DNA of 39,047 bases. It comes from Tulasnella sp. 424. Its lineage: Eukaryota > Basidiomycota > Agaricomycetes > Cantharellales > Tulasnellaceae. Shown here one piece after another: positions 1-10,764 of the stretch. The notes beneath the pieces were generated by a model. The model was not told the origin of the DNA. It saw nothing but the letters and a program-made list of their open reading frames with translations, and made no database searches. Made by a program: the position numbers and the translations under genes. The stretch covers positions 1-39,047 of the forward strand of contig WSUB01000266.1 in assembly GCA_019633425.1 (NCBI GenBank), given 5' to 3'. Within the stretch, counting starts at the first letter, position 1; every line of letters starts with the position of its first letter.

Positions 1-960
1 AATTATGAGGGGAGACTGCGAGGTGGGCGAAGTCCCGTAGAACGTGGGAATGCCTATCGTTATGAAAACAGCTGTAAAACGAGAATTTCAAGGTCAGTAA
101 TCAAAACAAAGAGTGAATATTAAGAGCAACTTCCTTACTGTTTCATTAGCTGCTATAGGGGTGGTGAAGGTGGCAACCACTACTTTTGAGGATCAACGTG
201 CGGTGCGTGGCAGAGTTATGACCGCTCACCAGCCGTTGTTCAAATAAAAAATCCAAGGTTAGTAATCAAAAACATTAATGAATGTCGAGATTCACTCACC
301 GATGCTCTTCCTACTATACCTGAATGTGGGTAAGGGTAGAAACCTCTGCCTCGGAGATCGACATGTGGGCATGACGGAGGGGCGACCGCTGGTGGTTGTT
401 CTAATAAAAAAGTCAAGGTAAGTAGTTAGAACGACAGAATAGATATAGAAAAGGACTTACCAAGTGTTTTCCCTAGCACTACTAGTCGTGGTGAAGGTGG
501 CAGTGGCTGTGCAAAGAATCGACAGCGCGGTGTGGCAAAGTTACGACTGCCCGCCGTTGTTTGAGTAAAAACTGCAAAGTTAGTAATCAAAAAGAACAGA
601 TAGCATTGGAATGGACTTACATATGCCTTTCACTAGCATCCCTGAATGCAGGGGGGAGTGGAAACAGCCGCCTTGCTATTCACGTGTTGGCATGACGGAG
701 TTGCGACCGCCGATGTTCGTTCTAATGAGAATTTCAAGGTAAGTAATTAAAAAGAGATAATGAATATGAAAAATAACTTAGCTAATGTTTTCTTTAGGAC
801 TGCAAGGGGTGGTGAAGGTGGCAACGGCCGTGCAGAGGATCAATGTGTGGTGCATGTCGGTCTTTCCGCCGCTCGCCGACGTTCTGACGAAAATTTTGAG
901 ATTAGTAACAGAATGTAAAAAGAGAAGCAAGGAAAGCTTACCTAAGCATCCTTTATTACA
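1..960 (-). repeat. Tandem array of ~161-bp units with intron-like signals
   Basis: Six diverged units follow one another; the motif GTNAGTAAT recurs at about 92, 255, 415, 576, 735 and 898, a spacing of 159-163 bp. Two monomer types alternate, so the higher-order period is about 322 bp. Type A carries GGTGGTGAAGGTGGCA near 161, 490 and 811; type B carries GGCATGACGGAG near 369 and 689. Read on the minus strand, several units hold a plausible intron of 59-61 nt (for example 401-460 and 562-620) with a GTAAGT or GTGAGT donor, a TACTAAC or TACTTAC branch site and usually an ATTAG-type acceptor. The three best-bounded blocks between them (400-300, 561-461, 721-621) are each exactly 101 nt. These blocks contain stops and 101 is not a multiple of three, so they may be non-coding or decayed. 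The array may continue left of the window. Confidence 0.7.
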
Positions 961-2030
961 TTAGATGGGTAAAGCGGCGGGGTTGAGGGTGTTGATTACT
1001 GTGGTGGGAGGAGACTTGTGCGGCAGTAAAAGTTGGAATGATGTTCGGTTAAGTGTCGTGGGAATCCCTGTCGGCGAGTTGGCTCTCTGCCCCATTTAGT
1101 CACACCCCACATCCCACTACGTTGTTAGCAACCCAGTGAATATATTCCTCTCCCTCCTTGAATAATTATATGGTTGGATTAAGTGGAAAAATTAGGTTTT
1201 AGTGTCAGATGCCATCCTTGGGGGGGGGGGGGTTTCCGCACAACAATCTCAACAATGGCAAAGCATGCCATTGCCGCTCTTGGAGATGCTGAGGAAGACA
1301 AAACCTAATTGCCTGGTAAGTAATTTATGTGGCGGGTTTGTTATTTTAATCACTAACCACCGAATTTTCATGGCAGCAATTGCAAGCACGGACATTCCGC
1401 TTATGCGTCACAGCCAGGCTCCAAAAACAATTATCACCATTCCGGGCAATGTCCAGGATGCTGGTAAAACTGTTTGGTGATTAATTTATATAGGGCTTTT
1501 CTCCTTTTAATGGCTAGTAGCAACTTTGCATCGCAATAACAAGTCACGGCACACACCAATGTTCTGTCTATGCAGCACATCCGGGCATTGAAAAGGGCAA
1601 TCAATGCCCTCAGCTATGTTTATAATGCTGGTAAAACCTCTAGGACTTCTAGTAACTCCCTTGGGTAATTGTAAAGTGGCCTGTGCAAGCCAGCTACATG
1701 CAACTATAGAAGCCATACACTGCTATGCAGCTATGTGACTATGCCACTACAGCAAAGGACATCGATATACAGCTACGCCAATATACAGAGATATACAGAA
1801 CTATGAGAATCTAGCGCATGATCTGACTATTTCACACTACACTGCTACAGCCACCTACCCCAAGATGTCACTACAGGAGACAATGAGGGACTATATATTT
1901 TCCTCAATATATAGGAGACTACAGTTGACTATGATAGCCTACCATTGGGTACATATTTTTGGCCAATTATGAGAAACTATATCTACCAATATAATAGGGG
2001 GCCCATTATATAGTATTAACCTATTTCCTG
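961..2030. other. No convincing gene; intron-like pieces and CTA-rich low complexity
   Basis: No gene model could be supported here. A run of 13 G lies at 1220-1232. A possible intron on the plus strand starts with GTAAGT near 1315 and ends with CATGGCAG near 1377, with a CACTAAC branch site, but the flanking frames are short. The phrase ATGCTGGTAAAAC occurs twice (about 1459 and 1628), which suggests a diverged duplication. From about 1720 to 1990 the DNA is rich in CTA/TAT words. An inverted repeat with 9-bp arms (CTATATATT / AATATATAG) and a 6-nt loop lies at 1891-1914. Confidence 0.4.
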
Positions 2031-2780
2031 ATGTACCTCGATGGCTATGTCATTCCGGCACATGAAACTGCCTTTGTGGCCACCATCACTCGTCAACTAC
2101 TCCATAAACGACTCGGCCACATCAGAAAGGGTCGTCTCAACACCCTCGTCCGACTCAAACTCGCTGACGGCATACCTGTCAATGGCAGCGAAGACGTCCC
2201 AGACGTATGTGAGTACTGCATCGCAGGAAAGCAGCACCGCGATCCATTCCCTTCCTCCACTGGCCACCGTGCAACGGAGCTCCTTGCCCTCATCCACAGT
2301 GACCTTCACAGACCGCTCCCAGTAACTCCAGGAAACCAATGGAAGTATTGGATAACTTTCATCGATGATCATAGTCGGTTCAAAGTTATCTACCTCCTGC
2401 GGAATAAGAGCGACGCTTTTGAGGCATTCAAGGAGTATGTAGCGGAAGTGGAATGGAAACTCGGTGTGAAAGTCATCAAGCTTCGAGATGACAAAGGAGG
2501 CAAATACGTTGGTAATAAGTTTAATGCATGGTGCAAGGAACAGGGGATCACCCAGCAGCGCACAGTACGGGCTACTCCGTCGCAGAACGGTGTGGCCGAA
2601 TGGCTTAACCAAACCCTGGCGGAAGGTGTCATCACCATGCTCAACCAGGCCAATCTCCCCGATTACTTCTGGGCACCAGCAGTACTCTACCTCGCCAACA
2701 TCCACTGTGTACCCCCACCCAAGGTTTCCGTTTCGCGGAACCTCGGATTTCGCATAAGGGAAACCTCGAAGTTCGTGTAA
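2031..2780 (+). mobile_element. Ty1/Copia retrotransposon relic: pre-integrase and integrase core
   Basis: The 249-codon frame holds the Copia gag-pre-integrase zinc motif (H25, H30, C60, C63, with RLGHI and CEYCIAGK) followed by an rve-type integrase core. The catalytic triad positions can be placed: D91 in HSDL, D154 in LRDDKGG and E190 in QNGVAE. Integrase inserts retrotransposon cDNA into host DNA. After the core (FWAPAVLYLANI, about residue 208) the frame degenerates and ends at TAA. No gag, protease, reverse transcriptase, RNase H or LTR was seen nearby, so this is a fragment. Residues after E190 read W and Q where Copia elements commonly have Arg, both explainable by change at CpG in Arg codons. 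Long minus-strand frames over the same DNA are shadows. Confidence 0.85.
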
Positions 2781-3012
2781 GGACCTACCGGGATTCCTAA
2801 CCCAGAGCAACTTCCCGGTCCGGGGCCAATTTTTACAGGGTGGGCAACCTCTCACTTTATTCCAGTTTGCAATCCTGAACCAGACCCAGGTCGGTCACAC
2901 CTCGAGAAATATGGGCCAAGCAAATAAATTCCGCAGACAAATGAATTGCATGAGACAAACAAGATCGGCCAAAGAAAAGAACTGTTGGGATAGGGATGGG
3001 ATGTGATATCGG

Positions 3013-5244
3013 TCAGTCTTGCTCCATATCGTCCGAGTCCATATAGGTCTGCCCGTCCTCCCAAACAAGCCAATTACCTCCTTCCTCTTGTTCAACTTCG
3101 TTCTCTCCACCCTCTCCACCGTATTCGTTCTCACTGTACTCGCCGTCCTCGCCATCATCAGCACCGTCGACATCAGGGTCCTCAGCATTCTCGGGCTCGC
3201 TGTCCTCACGATCTTCGCCAAGTTCTTCATCCTCGGACTCAGACTGAAAGTCTTGAATAGCCTTATGATTACTGACTTTGCCATGCTTGGGCTTTGCAGC
3301 GGGGGCTTTGGCTTTGGCGGCGGAGGATCCTATGCGTCCTAAGAGACCAAATGAGCCGTTAGCTAAAGAGCGGACCAGAACAAAGCATAGAAAATACTGT
3401 TGCCATCATTGTTGCCGTCACCGTCGTCGTCTTCGTCTTCATCTCCATCTCCGTCACCGTCGCCGTCACCACCGCCATTGCCATTGCCGTCGCCGTCGTC
3501 CAGAAGCTCCCTGGGGAGAGTGGGATCTTCTATGCCTTTCTTGCAACAGTGCCGTCGAGCATTTTGGCAGATACCTTTGATAAACTCTCAAGTTGCCCAA
3601 TTATTTTCGAACTGCGCCATAAAGGGGAACTGTTTCTTGACCTCCAGTGATAAAGACGGGTCAATCAGTAAACAAGACGATAGGCAGAGTGTACTATGGT
3701 ACTTACAATACTATGGCACGTAAAGATCGCCCGGTTGTTCTGACTTGTGATCTTTCGCCAGATATCGAGCTGCGATTCATAAACCGCATAACGGACACAG
3801 CGCTAGTGACGGAAAAGGTGCATCAGTAGTCAAATCTACACATAAACGTCAGGCCTACTTACCTGGATGTTGCTGTAAGTGTCATAATCATCCGCCAAGC
3901 CCATATGAATCTGTAAATTCCATCCGTGCTTGCCACGCTTGCCAGGGGGATGAGGGATCAGGTAAGTCTTGGACGCAAGTTCCTGCTGGGTTTGGAGGTT
4001 CATGTGCTTGAGGCGCTCAACCTCAGCGTCCTTGGCAGCCAACAATGCTGTGCGGGAGGTTGCGTTGGGTCAGCGTAATGGAGAGAGTGTTACCACCCAC
4101 TTACCTTTGAGACCGGCATTCTCCTTCTCAAGAAGAACCTTTTGAGTCGCAACAACGGCGGATTTCTGGGGAGCGGGCCCTTTCTTAGTCTTGGTGGATT
4201 TCTCAGGCACGGCGGAAAGTTCGTTAGATGCAATGACAGGCGAGTTGAGCGTCGTCAATGATGGAGATCGCGATGGCACATTTGCAGATGTGGAGCAAGG
4301 ACCACCACAAACAGCAGGCTGCTTTGCGGAAGTTGCTTTGGTCTTCTTCGCTTGAGGGGCACCAGAGTCATCGGATTGAACCTCTTTGGCAGCTGACATA
4401 GTCCCCAAGATGCTGCGAGCACTCGACTTCCATTTGAGATTATCGCGAGACTGAGTCTGAGCCAAAGGCCCACTTGTGGGTTGAGCTTCAAACAATTAGA
4501 ATGTCAGGACACCGCCTCCATGGAGTTTACAAAGTCGTTTCTTACCGTTTCCTTTTGCGCGACCGCTTGAAGCAGTTGTATCCACCATAGCGACATCGCT
4601 GTCATTGCCACTACCAACGCCATTGCCGGAATCAGTGGGGAGAGAACGCGATGGACCTTTCTTGCTAGCACTCTTGGGAAGTCCATGGGCGGGAACCTGT
4701 CCGTTGGTCGCTGTTTTCGCTGTTTGGGGATCATGAGCACCGAGCGCCAGGGGCGGCTGAAGGCAAAGCCATCTTACCTTTTGCTGTGGGCTTTGGGCCT
4801 GGAGGGGGCCGATCCTTCGGTGCGGCCTTGGACTGCTTGGTGGTCGGCTTAGGTTTGGAGGGTGCGGACAATCGGGGAGCTTGCTTAGCCTTGGCGGCAC
4901 TGGAGGTTGTTCGAACTTGGGACTTTTGCGGTGCATTGCCTGCAGTCTCCGAACCAAAGATCAAGTTAGCTTTTGGACGACAATATTCCAGCATCACCCA
5001 CCAGAGATCAAGTCGCCTGTCTCTGATAGGCATAAAGGGAAGAAGCAGAATGATTGAAGGGGAGGAAAGAGGGAAAATGGACACAGTTGATCAGCCAATG
5101 AACAAATTTTCATTAGAGACATTTACTCACAGCTGGAGCTGGGATGGCTGAACGAGTTTTGCGCGGAGCGGGCTCGTCATCAGCCGGACCAGATTCCATC
5201 GCCGAGTCGGATTCTTCTGGATTGGTAGCACAACGACATGGCAT
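3013..5244 (-). pseudogene. Eight-exon coiled-coil protein with acidic tail, one in-frame TGA
   Basis: Exons on the minus strand: 5244-5131, 4946-4778, 4719-4546, 4485-4105, 4047-3863, 3802-3707, 3629-3398 and 3338-3013. All joins keep codon phase and most donors are GTAAGN; the model is 558 aa. The N-terminal half is Ser/Pro/Lys-rich and looks disordered. Exon 5 begins with a short coiled coil (LAAKDAEVERLK) and then a globular stretch with LIPHPPGKRGKHGWNLQ, continued in exons 6-7 (RCVRYAVYESQLDIWRKI, FENNWAT). I recognise this pattern from basidiomycete hypothetical proteins; its function is unknown. The C-terminus is a long Asp/Gly and Asp/Glu-rich tail ending DDMEQD. A TGA at 3588-3590, directly after NNWAT, interrupts the conserved part, so the gene is probably inactive or recently broken. 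The start at 5244 was chosen because MPCRC begins an acidic exon; the frame is open further upstream. The exon 2 acceptor is less certain than the others. Confidence 0.7.
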
Positions 5245-6806
5245 AGTCAAGTTAGAATAGCGGCTGTTGTAAGAAGGAGGATCAGCGGGTTGAGGTAGGT
5301 GGCCACAAGCGAGACACGGAGCGGAAAATGGTTCTATTATAAAGCGAAGGTCTGTTCCTGATGGGCAAAGAAATCGCAAAGAACTTCCACCAGGAATAAG
5401 GATATCCTGAACGCCATCCCTTTCGCCCCAAACATGCCCGTCTTGGTGTTGAAGTCTGGGTGGCATGAACAACAGTGAAGTTTCACTGGGACGTAAATTG
5501 CGTAGGCGTACTCCTGAATCTGTTGAGAATGAGGCTTGGAAGGGCTTCATACGATTTGACCCTGGAACGGGTTCGCAGCTCGGCGACGGCCATTCAGGTG
5601 TATGGTGGAGGTGTGGGGCAAATGACGGCAAGGTTTCGCCAGAAGGTGAATGGAATGGGTGCGATCCCAAATCAGCTGGTAACTCAATCCGGAAGGACTT
5701 GGTGCGACTCGACTCTGGAGCAGGTTCGGGGCTCGGTGACGGCCATTGAGGTATCTGGTGAAGGTGTGGCCCAGGAATGAAGGATGGCAAAGTTCAGCTG
5801 GAACGTGTACCGAGTAAGTGTGCTCCCAAATCGGTCGATAACAAGGTTTGTTCCTTGATTTGAGAGGACTTCATGTGATTTCAAAGTGGAGCGGAGTCGA
5901 GGCTTGGCAATGGGCATTGGGATCTGTGGTGGACATCCAAAGGTGGCGTGATCGGCGGAGCAGCTGAATGAGCACTTGCTGGAGAATTTGGAGTTCAAAA
6001 ATGGTTAGGGTCAGCCAGTAATGACAAAAGAATGAGGAAGGGCGATCAAACGAACCAGAATCTGCACCTTGAATCCCAAATGGGAACATTGATGGCCGTT
6101 CATATTCGGCATTCCCAGTAGGGGGCTGAGATTTACGACCAGCTTGTGTACTCGGTTCAACCAAGCTTGGAAGTTGAGGTGAGGGCGAGTGGTAAGGGGT
6201 GGTTGGGGTGCGAGGACACGGTTCGTGTGTTGAATTTTTGTCTAGGGGATAGCTACAGGTGTTGGGATCAATTTCCGGATTAGGGGAAGTTGAACAAGAT
6301 AGCTGGGATGCATGTGTGTGATAGCGAGAACCTGGCGAAACGGGGAATTGCGTTGCCCTGCCGGATGTTGAAGGTGGTGGGTGGTTGAGCTGGCACAAGA
6401 TCGGCGGACTTGGGCAATGATATTGGATTTTGGGTGAAGGGCGTGAGGAGCAAGCTTTAACTAGGGAGTTGTAGAGCACCAAATTGTGGTTGGGCGAATG
6501 TAGGCTTAGGGGTGCCCGACATCGGAGATATTGCTTCAAGTAAAGGTTACAATAAACAATGTATCCACAGCCATTTTTCATCGTCATCGCACCAAATCTA
6601 TATGGCAAAGAGCCTGATCTAGTTGATGTTGAAGTTCCTCTTGGGGCGTTGAATTCAAGAGTTTTGCTGGCAAAGCCGACAAACGGAGATTGCTTGCAAG
6701 GGTTCATCGGTGATCCAAAGGGAGGGCGAGAGTCACCATTTGGTCCTTCTAAAACAGGTTGAATTTCACTTGCCGCTCGAGCTTCCATCAATCGCAGGGC
6801 GGCCAA
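5245..6806 (-). other. Pro/Ser-rich reading frames, possibly exons of a decayed gene
   Basis: On the minus strand an open stretch runs from 6806 to a possible donor at 6055 (GTTCGT). An acceptor (TTCTCCAG) at about 5979 would give a ~77-nt intron with a CTGAC branch site. The predicted protein is Pro/Ser-rich and low in recognisable domains. A further exon ending with a GTAAGT donor near 6867 may precede it, joined by a 57-nt intron, but its frame has several stops. Downstream, a Pro-rich frame (WPSPSPEP, HSPSGETLPSF) runs over the 160-bp repeats and is in frame with the exon starting MPCRC at 5244, so it could be an N-terminal extension of that gene. I do not recognise the family and cannot fix gene borders. 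Confidence 0.3.
5455..5950. repeat. ~160-bp tandem repeats, three to four units
   Basis: The phrase CTCGGYGACGGCCATT occurs near 5580 and 5735, with a diverged third copy (CTTGGCAATGGGCATT) near 5905; spacing is about 157 and 167 bp. A fourth, more diverged unit lies upstream, near 5455-5560. On the minus strand the units encode a Pro-rich repeat (HTPEWPSPS / QIPQWPSPS). Comparing units directly shows CpG loss: CAAATCGG at 5827-5834 corresponds to CAAATCAG at 5668-5675. Confidence 0.65.
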
Positions 6807-7054
6807 AAGTCTAGGTGAAGTTCCGTGGGGTGAGCATGAAAAAACCGGGTGGCAGAAATGGACTTACTCAAGGGTTAACGTTGGGATGGTGTGTTCAGAG
6901 AACCTTGGGGAAGGCCACCCAAGGCTTGACTTCCCTAGGTAGATCAGTCCGGTTGTTGAAGTCAAGGGATGGATCGCGGGCTGAGCAACGGGCGGCTAAG
7001 GTCAAATTCAGGAGGCATGAGAGGTCTCGAAGCACAGTCAGGATCCTTAAATAG

Positions 7055-7334
7055 TGTACAGACGCAAGGCACTGGCCTTTGGATCATTGATAGACTTGCT
7101 GTCTTTCTAAAAGCGGTGAGCAAAGGAGATTTGGGATCTTGTGTCAGACGTAAAGGTAATGCAACGTGGTTCGAACTTGGACGTTAACGGTGTCTCACGC
7201 TCCTTCTACTGTTCGATTCAACTTGGGTAGGTTTGCAACGTCCTCTTAGCAGCCTTCGCTCACTAATATAAGGACCACAAGGGCAATGCTCTCACTTACT
7301 ATTTGCCCTCCGTCTCTCCGTATCAGCATGAAGT
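7055..7334 (+). promoter_or_regulatory. Probable promoter and leader of the exon-array gene
   Basis: A TATA-like sequence (TAATATAAGG) sits near 7264-7273, about 65 bp before the chosen ATG at 7335. Another ATG at 7328 opens an overlapping 13-codon frame in a different register that ends in TGA, so it could act as an upstream ORF. The placement is inferred from sequence alone. Confidence 0.35.
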
Positions 7335-9605
7335 ATGAGACCCATAACCCCGGCCAAGGCGCTCTCTGAGGAAGCGGACTCTGACAACGACTCCTGTAGG
7401 CTGTTTGTGTCTCCTTCCGCACTCCATGCACTATATTGACCATTCCATTGCCTGCTTTCAGCTCCATCAACCGCGAACATTCTCCAGCCCGAAAGTTTCA
7501 ATCGGTCTCGCAGGGATGCGGCGCTGGATGGGCTATTTGCTGCAAGGACGAATGGTGCGTTCTTATTCTCTTCTGGACTGTCTACCATTCACCTCACGCT
7601 GCACCATACGCTACTACTGACTGCTCCGCAACCTGCTTTCAGCTCCATCAGCTGCTAACCTTCTCCAGCCTGCAAACGCCAATCGGTCTCGTAGGGATGC
7701 AACAGAGGACAAACGGTACGTTCTTATTCTCTTCTGGACCGCCACCGTTCACCTCGTGCTGCACCATATTTCTATTACTGACCACTCCGCGACCCTCTTT
7801 CCGCTCCCTCAGTTGATAACCTTCTCCCACATGCAAACCTCAATCGATCTCGTAGGGATGCGACAAGGGACGGATTGTTTGCTACGCGAACAAATGGTAC
7901 GTTCTTATTCTCTTCTGGACCACCTATCGTCCTTGCGCTGTACCATACCTCTATTACTGACTACCCCGTGACCTGCTTTCAGCTCCATTGGCCGCTAACG
8001 TGCTCCAGCCCACAAACGCCAATCGGTCTCGTAGGGATGCAATGGATGGATTATTCGCTACAAGGATAAACGGTGCATTCTTATTCTTTTCTGGACCGCC
8101 TCACCTCGTGCTGCACCATAACCCTGTTACTGACTACTCCACGGCCCGCCTTCAGCTCCATCGGCGGCTAACGTTCCCCAACCTGCAAACACCAATCCGT
8201 CTTGCAGGGACGCAACGGATGGATTATTTGCTACGAGGATCAACGGTGCGTTCTCATTCTTCTCTGGACCACCTCCCATTCACCTCGCGCCTCACCATAC
8301 CCCTGCTACTGACTGCTCCACGATCGGCCTTCAGCTCCATCGAATGGTATGTTCGTCAACCACCTAGTGAGAGACTGCACAACTCTGTTGACGTGCACCG
8401 CTTTAGATACCAACCCTTCCGTTGATCTCAACGCAATAGGATCTCTGCAATCTGTCCCTTCTCACCAAGGTTAGTGTTCCTATCCAACAACAGTGCCTGA
8501 CTCCCCTTTACTGACGCGTTGGACATGCTTCAACAGGTTGGGAACTCGGCTACCATACGGTTCAACAATGCGCCGCATGTCGGGAGACTGCCACATCCCC
8601 CATTTTACTCGTCTGCTCTTGCTCGCAGAGACACGCCATTTGTGTAAACCATCTTGACCTCTTCAAGGGAACCATTAAGCGTGACCAGGATGAAGAAGAG
8701 GAGGGAGCCCACCAAATGACAAGGCATTGCCGGGACTCAGGTTTGGGTTCACAAGGTACGCTAGATTCATGTTTGCAGGGAGTGCACCTTTACTAACAAG
8801 CTATCTCCCAACTTTGTTTCCTCATGATAAGTGGGACTCCGTCGATTTCCACCAGCGGCTCGGCGCTCGCCATCGACAATCTCCTATGAATCAACTCCCG
8901 ATTCCCGTTATATGGAGACTGACTTGCCTTCTCCTGTCAGGCTTTATCGTGACATCGGTGTTCAAGTGGATGAATCTCAGATAGATTTGGACGGTAAGGT
9001 TTGTATTTATATTACAAGGTTCTTTTACTAATCGGCTCAACATGCAGTCTCGATCTACTTTGATGCGCTGACATCACGCAACCTCTCCACTCCAAACGGC
9101 AAGTCATCAGAGTCGTCAAACCACTCGCCATCATCACAAACCTCAGTATCGGACTCTCCACCGGCTCAAGGACACGCAGCGATTCAAGGACACGTGCACG
9201 CAGGTATGTATATATTTCACCTCATCATGGATTCCAAAGCACTAAATTAATCTGCACATTGTCCTTGCGGATATCCTTGTAACTCCTTCTCCAGGCAATC
9301 CTCCATTATCCCCCTCGAGACCTTCGCCATCGGTAGCCTCATCCGACCTCCCCGACCTTTTGTCCTTCCCTTCATCTCAGCCACCGGACAACTACTACGA
9401 TACCCCTTCTAGCGCTGTCGGGGACCCTGGCACGAGTGAGTCTGACAGTCAAGAAACTAATCTCAACGAGGCCGGCCAAGCGGCGGACCTGTTCGTCTCC
9501 ACTAACGGGGGTTCTAACGGAGAGTCTGAGGAGGATTCAGGGCGAGATAGCGATTTCGAGGAGAGCTCAAGTGGGGATAGTGATGTATCTATGAGTTCTG
9601 TCTAG
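7335..9605 (+). CDS. Twelve-exon gene with duplicated phase-1 exons and a Cys/His-rich domain
   Basis: Exons: 7335-7395, 7462-7554, 7643-7715, 7813-7896, 7983-8072, 8156-8245, 8335-8346, 8407-8469, 8537-8755, 8832-8993, 9048-9203 and 9295-9605. Every junction is phase 1 except the end of exon 3. Exons 2-6 are copies of one ~90-nt module encoding about 30 residues of the form PSAAN-LQPAN-NRSRRDAT then DGLFATR-N. Exon 9 holds C-x2-C-x11-C-x-C-x3-H-x2-C-x2-H, which looks metal-binding, followed by an acidic patch (DQDEEEE). The rest is Ser/Pro-rich and the C-terminus is acidic and Ser-rich, ending VSMSSV then TAG. Exon 3 lost 17 nt and shifts frame; leaving it out restores an open 446-aa product. 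No family was recognised. The function is unknown; a nuclear or scaffold role is only a guess from composition. Confidence 0.7.
7396..8346 (+). repeat. Tandemly duplicated exon-intron modules (161-181 bp)
   Basis: Five modules repeat with starts of the intron word GTTCTTATTC, or its variant, at 7559, 7720, 7901, 8075 and 8250 (spacing 161, 181, 174, 175). Each unit contains a ~90-nt exon, a GTRCGT-type donor, a CTGGACCRCC-like intron core, a TACTGAC branch site and, usually, a TTTCAG or CTTCAG acceptor. Introns have diverged no more than exons, so whole exon-intron units were copied. The fourth exon's ancestral acceptor reads TTTCCG; the next AG, 9 nt downstream, keeps the frame. Confidence 0.85.
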
Positions 9606-9689
9606 CATATCTCTTGAATGTACTTTCTCAATCCGGTGTTTTCCCCTAATCGACGGCTTTGCGTGAACGTCCTGGCACCGGGAGTATGG

Positions 9690-10315
9690 CACTTTTTCTG
9701 CCGGCGAAAATGCTTGCGAAAACGGTGATATTATGGCAGTGTTCGCCGTGTATCGTGTGGTGAAAATGTGAACCGAAAATCGATGGGATTGCCGCCTCGT
9801 TTTACGCGCAGGCGAAAGTGGTTGCAAAAAAGGCTGGTCAGTTTGCGCTTCGATTTTTCGCCAGCGGACATAGTCCCCCTTTTCTCCGTTTATTCGCCGA
9901 GCGTAAAAGGACAGGCGAAAACAAAGAACGTTTTCGCGGCTCAGCGAAAAACCTGGAATTTTTCGCAGCGCCATTTTCGCAGATGCGAAAAAAGGAGCGG
10001 AAACCATATCTCTTTTCACCATGGCGAAAATCGCGAACTCTTTTTCGCTACTGTAGCGAGGACCGTCGGTCTTTTCGCCAGCCATTTCCACAGGTCGAAA
10101 AACCGCTTGCGTTCCGCCCAACACTTTTCGCCTTTCGGAAACACGTTTCATTTTTCGCCTGGCTTTGGACGAGTCATCGAAAATGTTCGTCAGCTTTCCT
10201 CCGTGCTTTCGCCACGGCGACAACTGGGCGAAAACAAGCTACCAGTTTTTCCCGCGGTTTTCGCAGAGTCTACGCTCCCGCGGAAAATCAGGAAATGATT
10301 TTCGCCAAGGTCGTC
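9690..10315. repeat. Dense cluster of GCGAAA / TTTCGC motifs in both orientations
   Basis: By eye I count about 19 exact GCGAAA or TTTCGC hexamers in roughly 610 bp, for example at 9704, 9716, 9812, 9915, 9931, 9944, 9961, 9975, 9985, 10024, 10043, 10073, 10127, 10153, 10207, 10228, 10259 and 10300. Chance would give less than one. Many are flanked as GGCGAAAA or TTTTCGCC, so opposite-orientation neighbours can pair as hairpins. Long frames on both strands here exist because the motif contains no stop in any frame; none shows a protein domain. The stretch lies just downstream of the exon-array gene. The role is unknown. Confidence 0.75.
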
Positions 10316-10420
10316 AACCCGTCCACCCAGCCATCAATGTACGGATGAACATTCAGCCTCGAGATGCACAAGCAGTCAGCGCTATATGGGTCTGTCACTC
10401 AATCCAACGATCTCGTCGGT

Positions 10421-10662
10421 CAATTCTACTGTGCAGTCATATGTCCGTCCGTCACAAGCTACACAACAGGAGACTGATGGTCAGTCGCACTCAGACATAC
10501 GCATCGGTGCAAGAGCAATCAATCATGCTGTATTGTTCCATCAGTCAACTCTACTGCACACTCATATGTCCGTCCGTCACAAGCTACGCAACTGGAGACT
10601 GATGGTCAGTCTCACTCGGACAAATGTATCGGTGCATGAGCAATCAATCATGATGTATTGGA
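10421..10662. repeat. 125-bp tandem duplication
   Basis: Two copies, 10421-10545 and 10546-10662, share CATATGTCCGTCCGTCACAA, GGAGACTGATGGTCAGT and GAGCAATCAATCATG with scattered substitutions. No gene is seen in it. Confidence 0.8.
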
Positions 10663-10764
10663 ATGAACTGCTGATAGCCTATATAGATAGGCGCGAAGGC
10701 TAGATGACCAAGTTGGGATTGGGGAGTTGGGAAGGTTACAAGGTGTCAGTGGCCAAACGAACAG

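Noticed and set aside
2097..2855. 252-codon minus-strand frame over the Copia relic
   Set aside because: It lies opposite the integrase frame, which has clear motifs; the minus frame has none.
9567..10348. Three long overlapping frames (176-218 codons) on both strands
   Set aside because: They arise because the repeated GCGAAAA/TTTTCGC motif has no stop in any frame; no domain, splice pattern or codon signal supports them.
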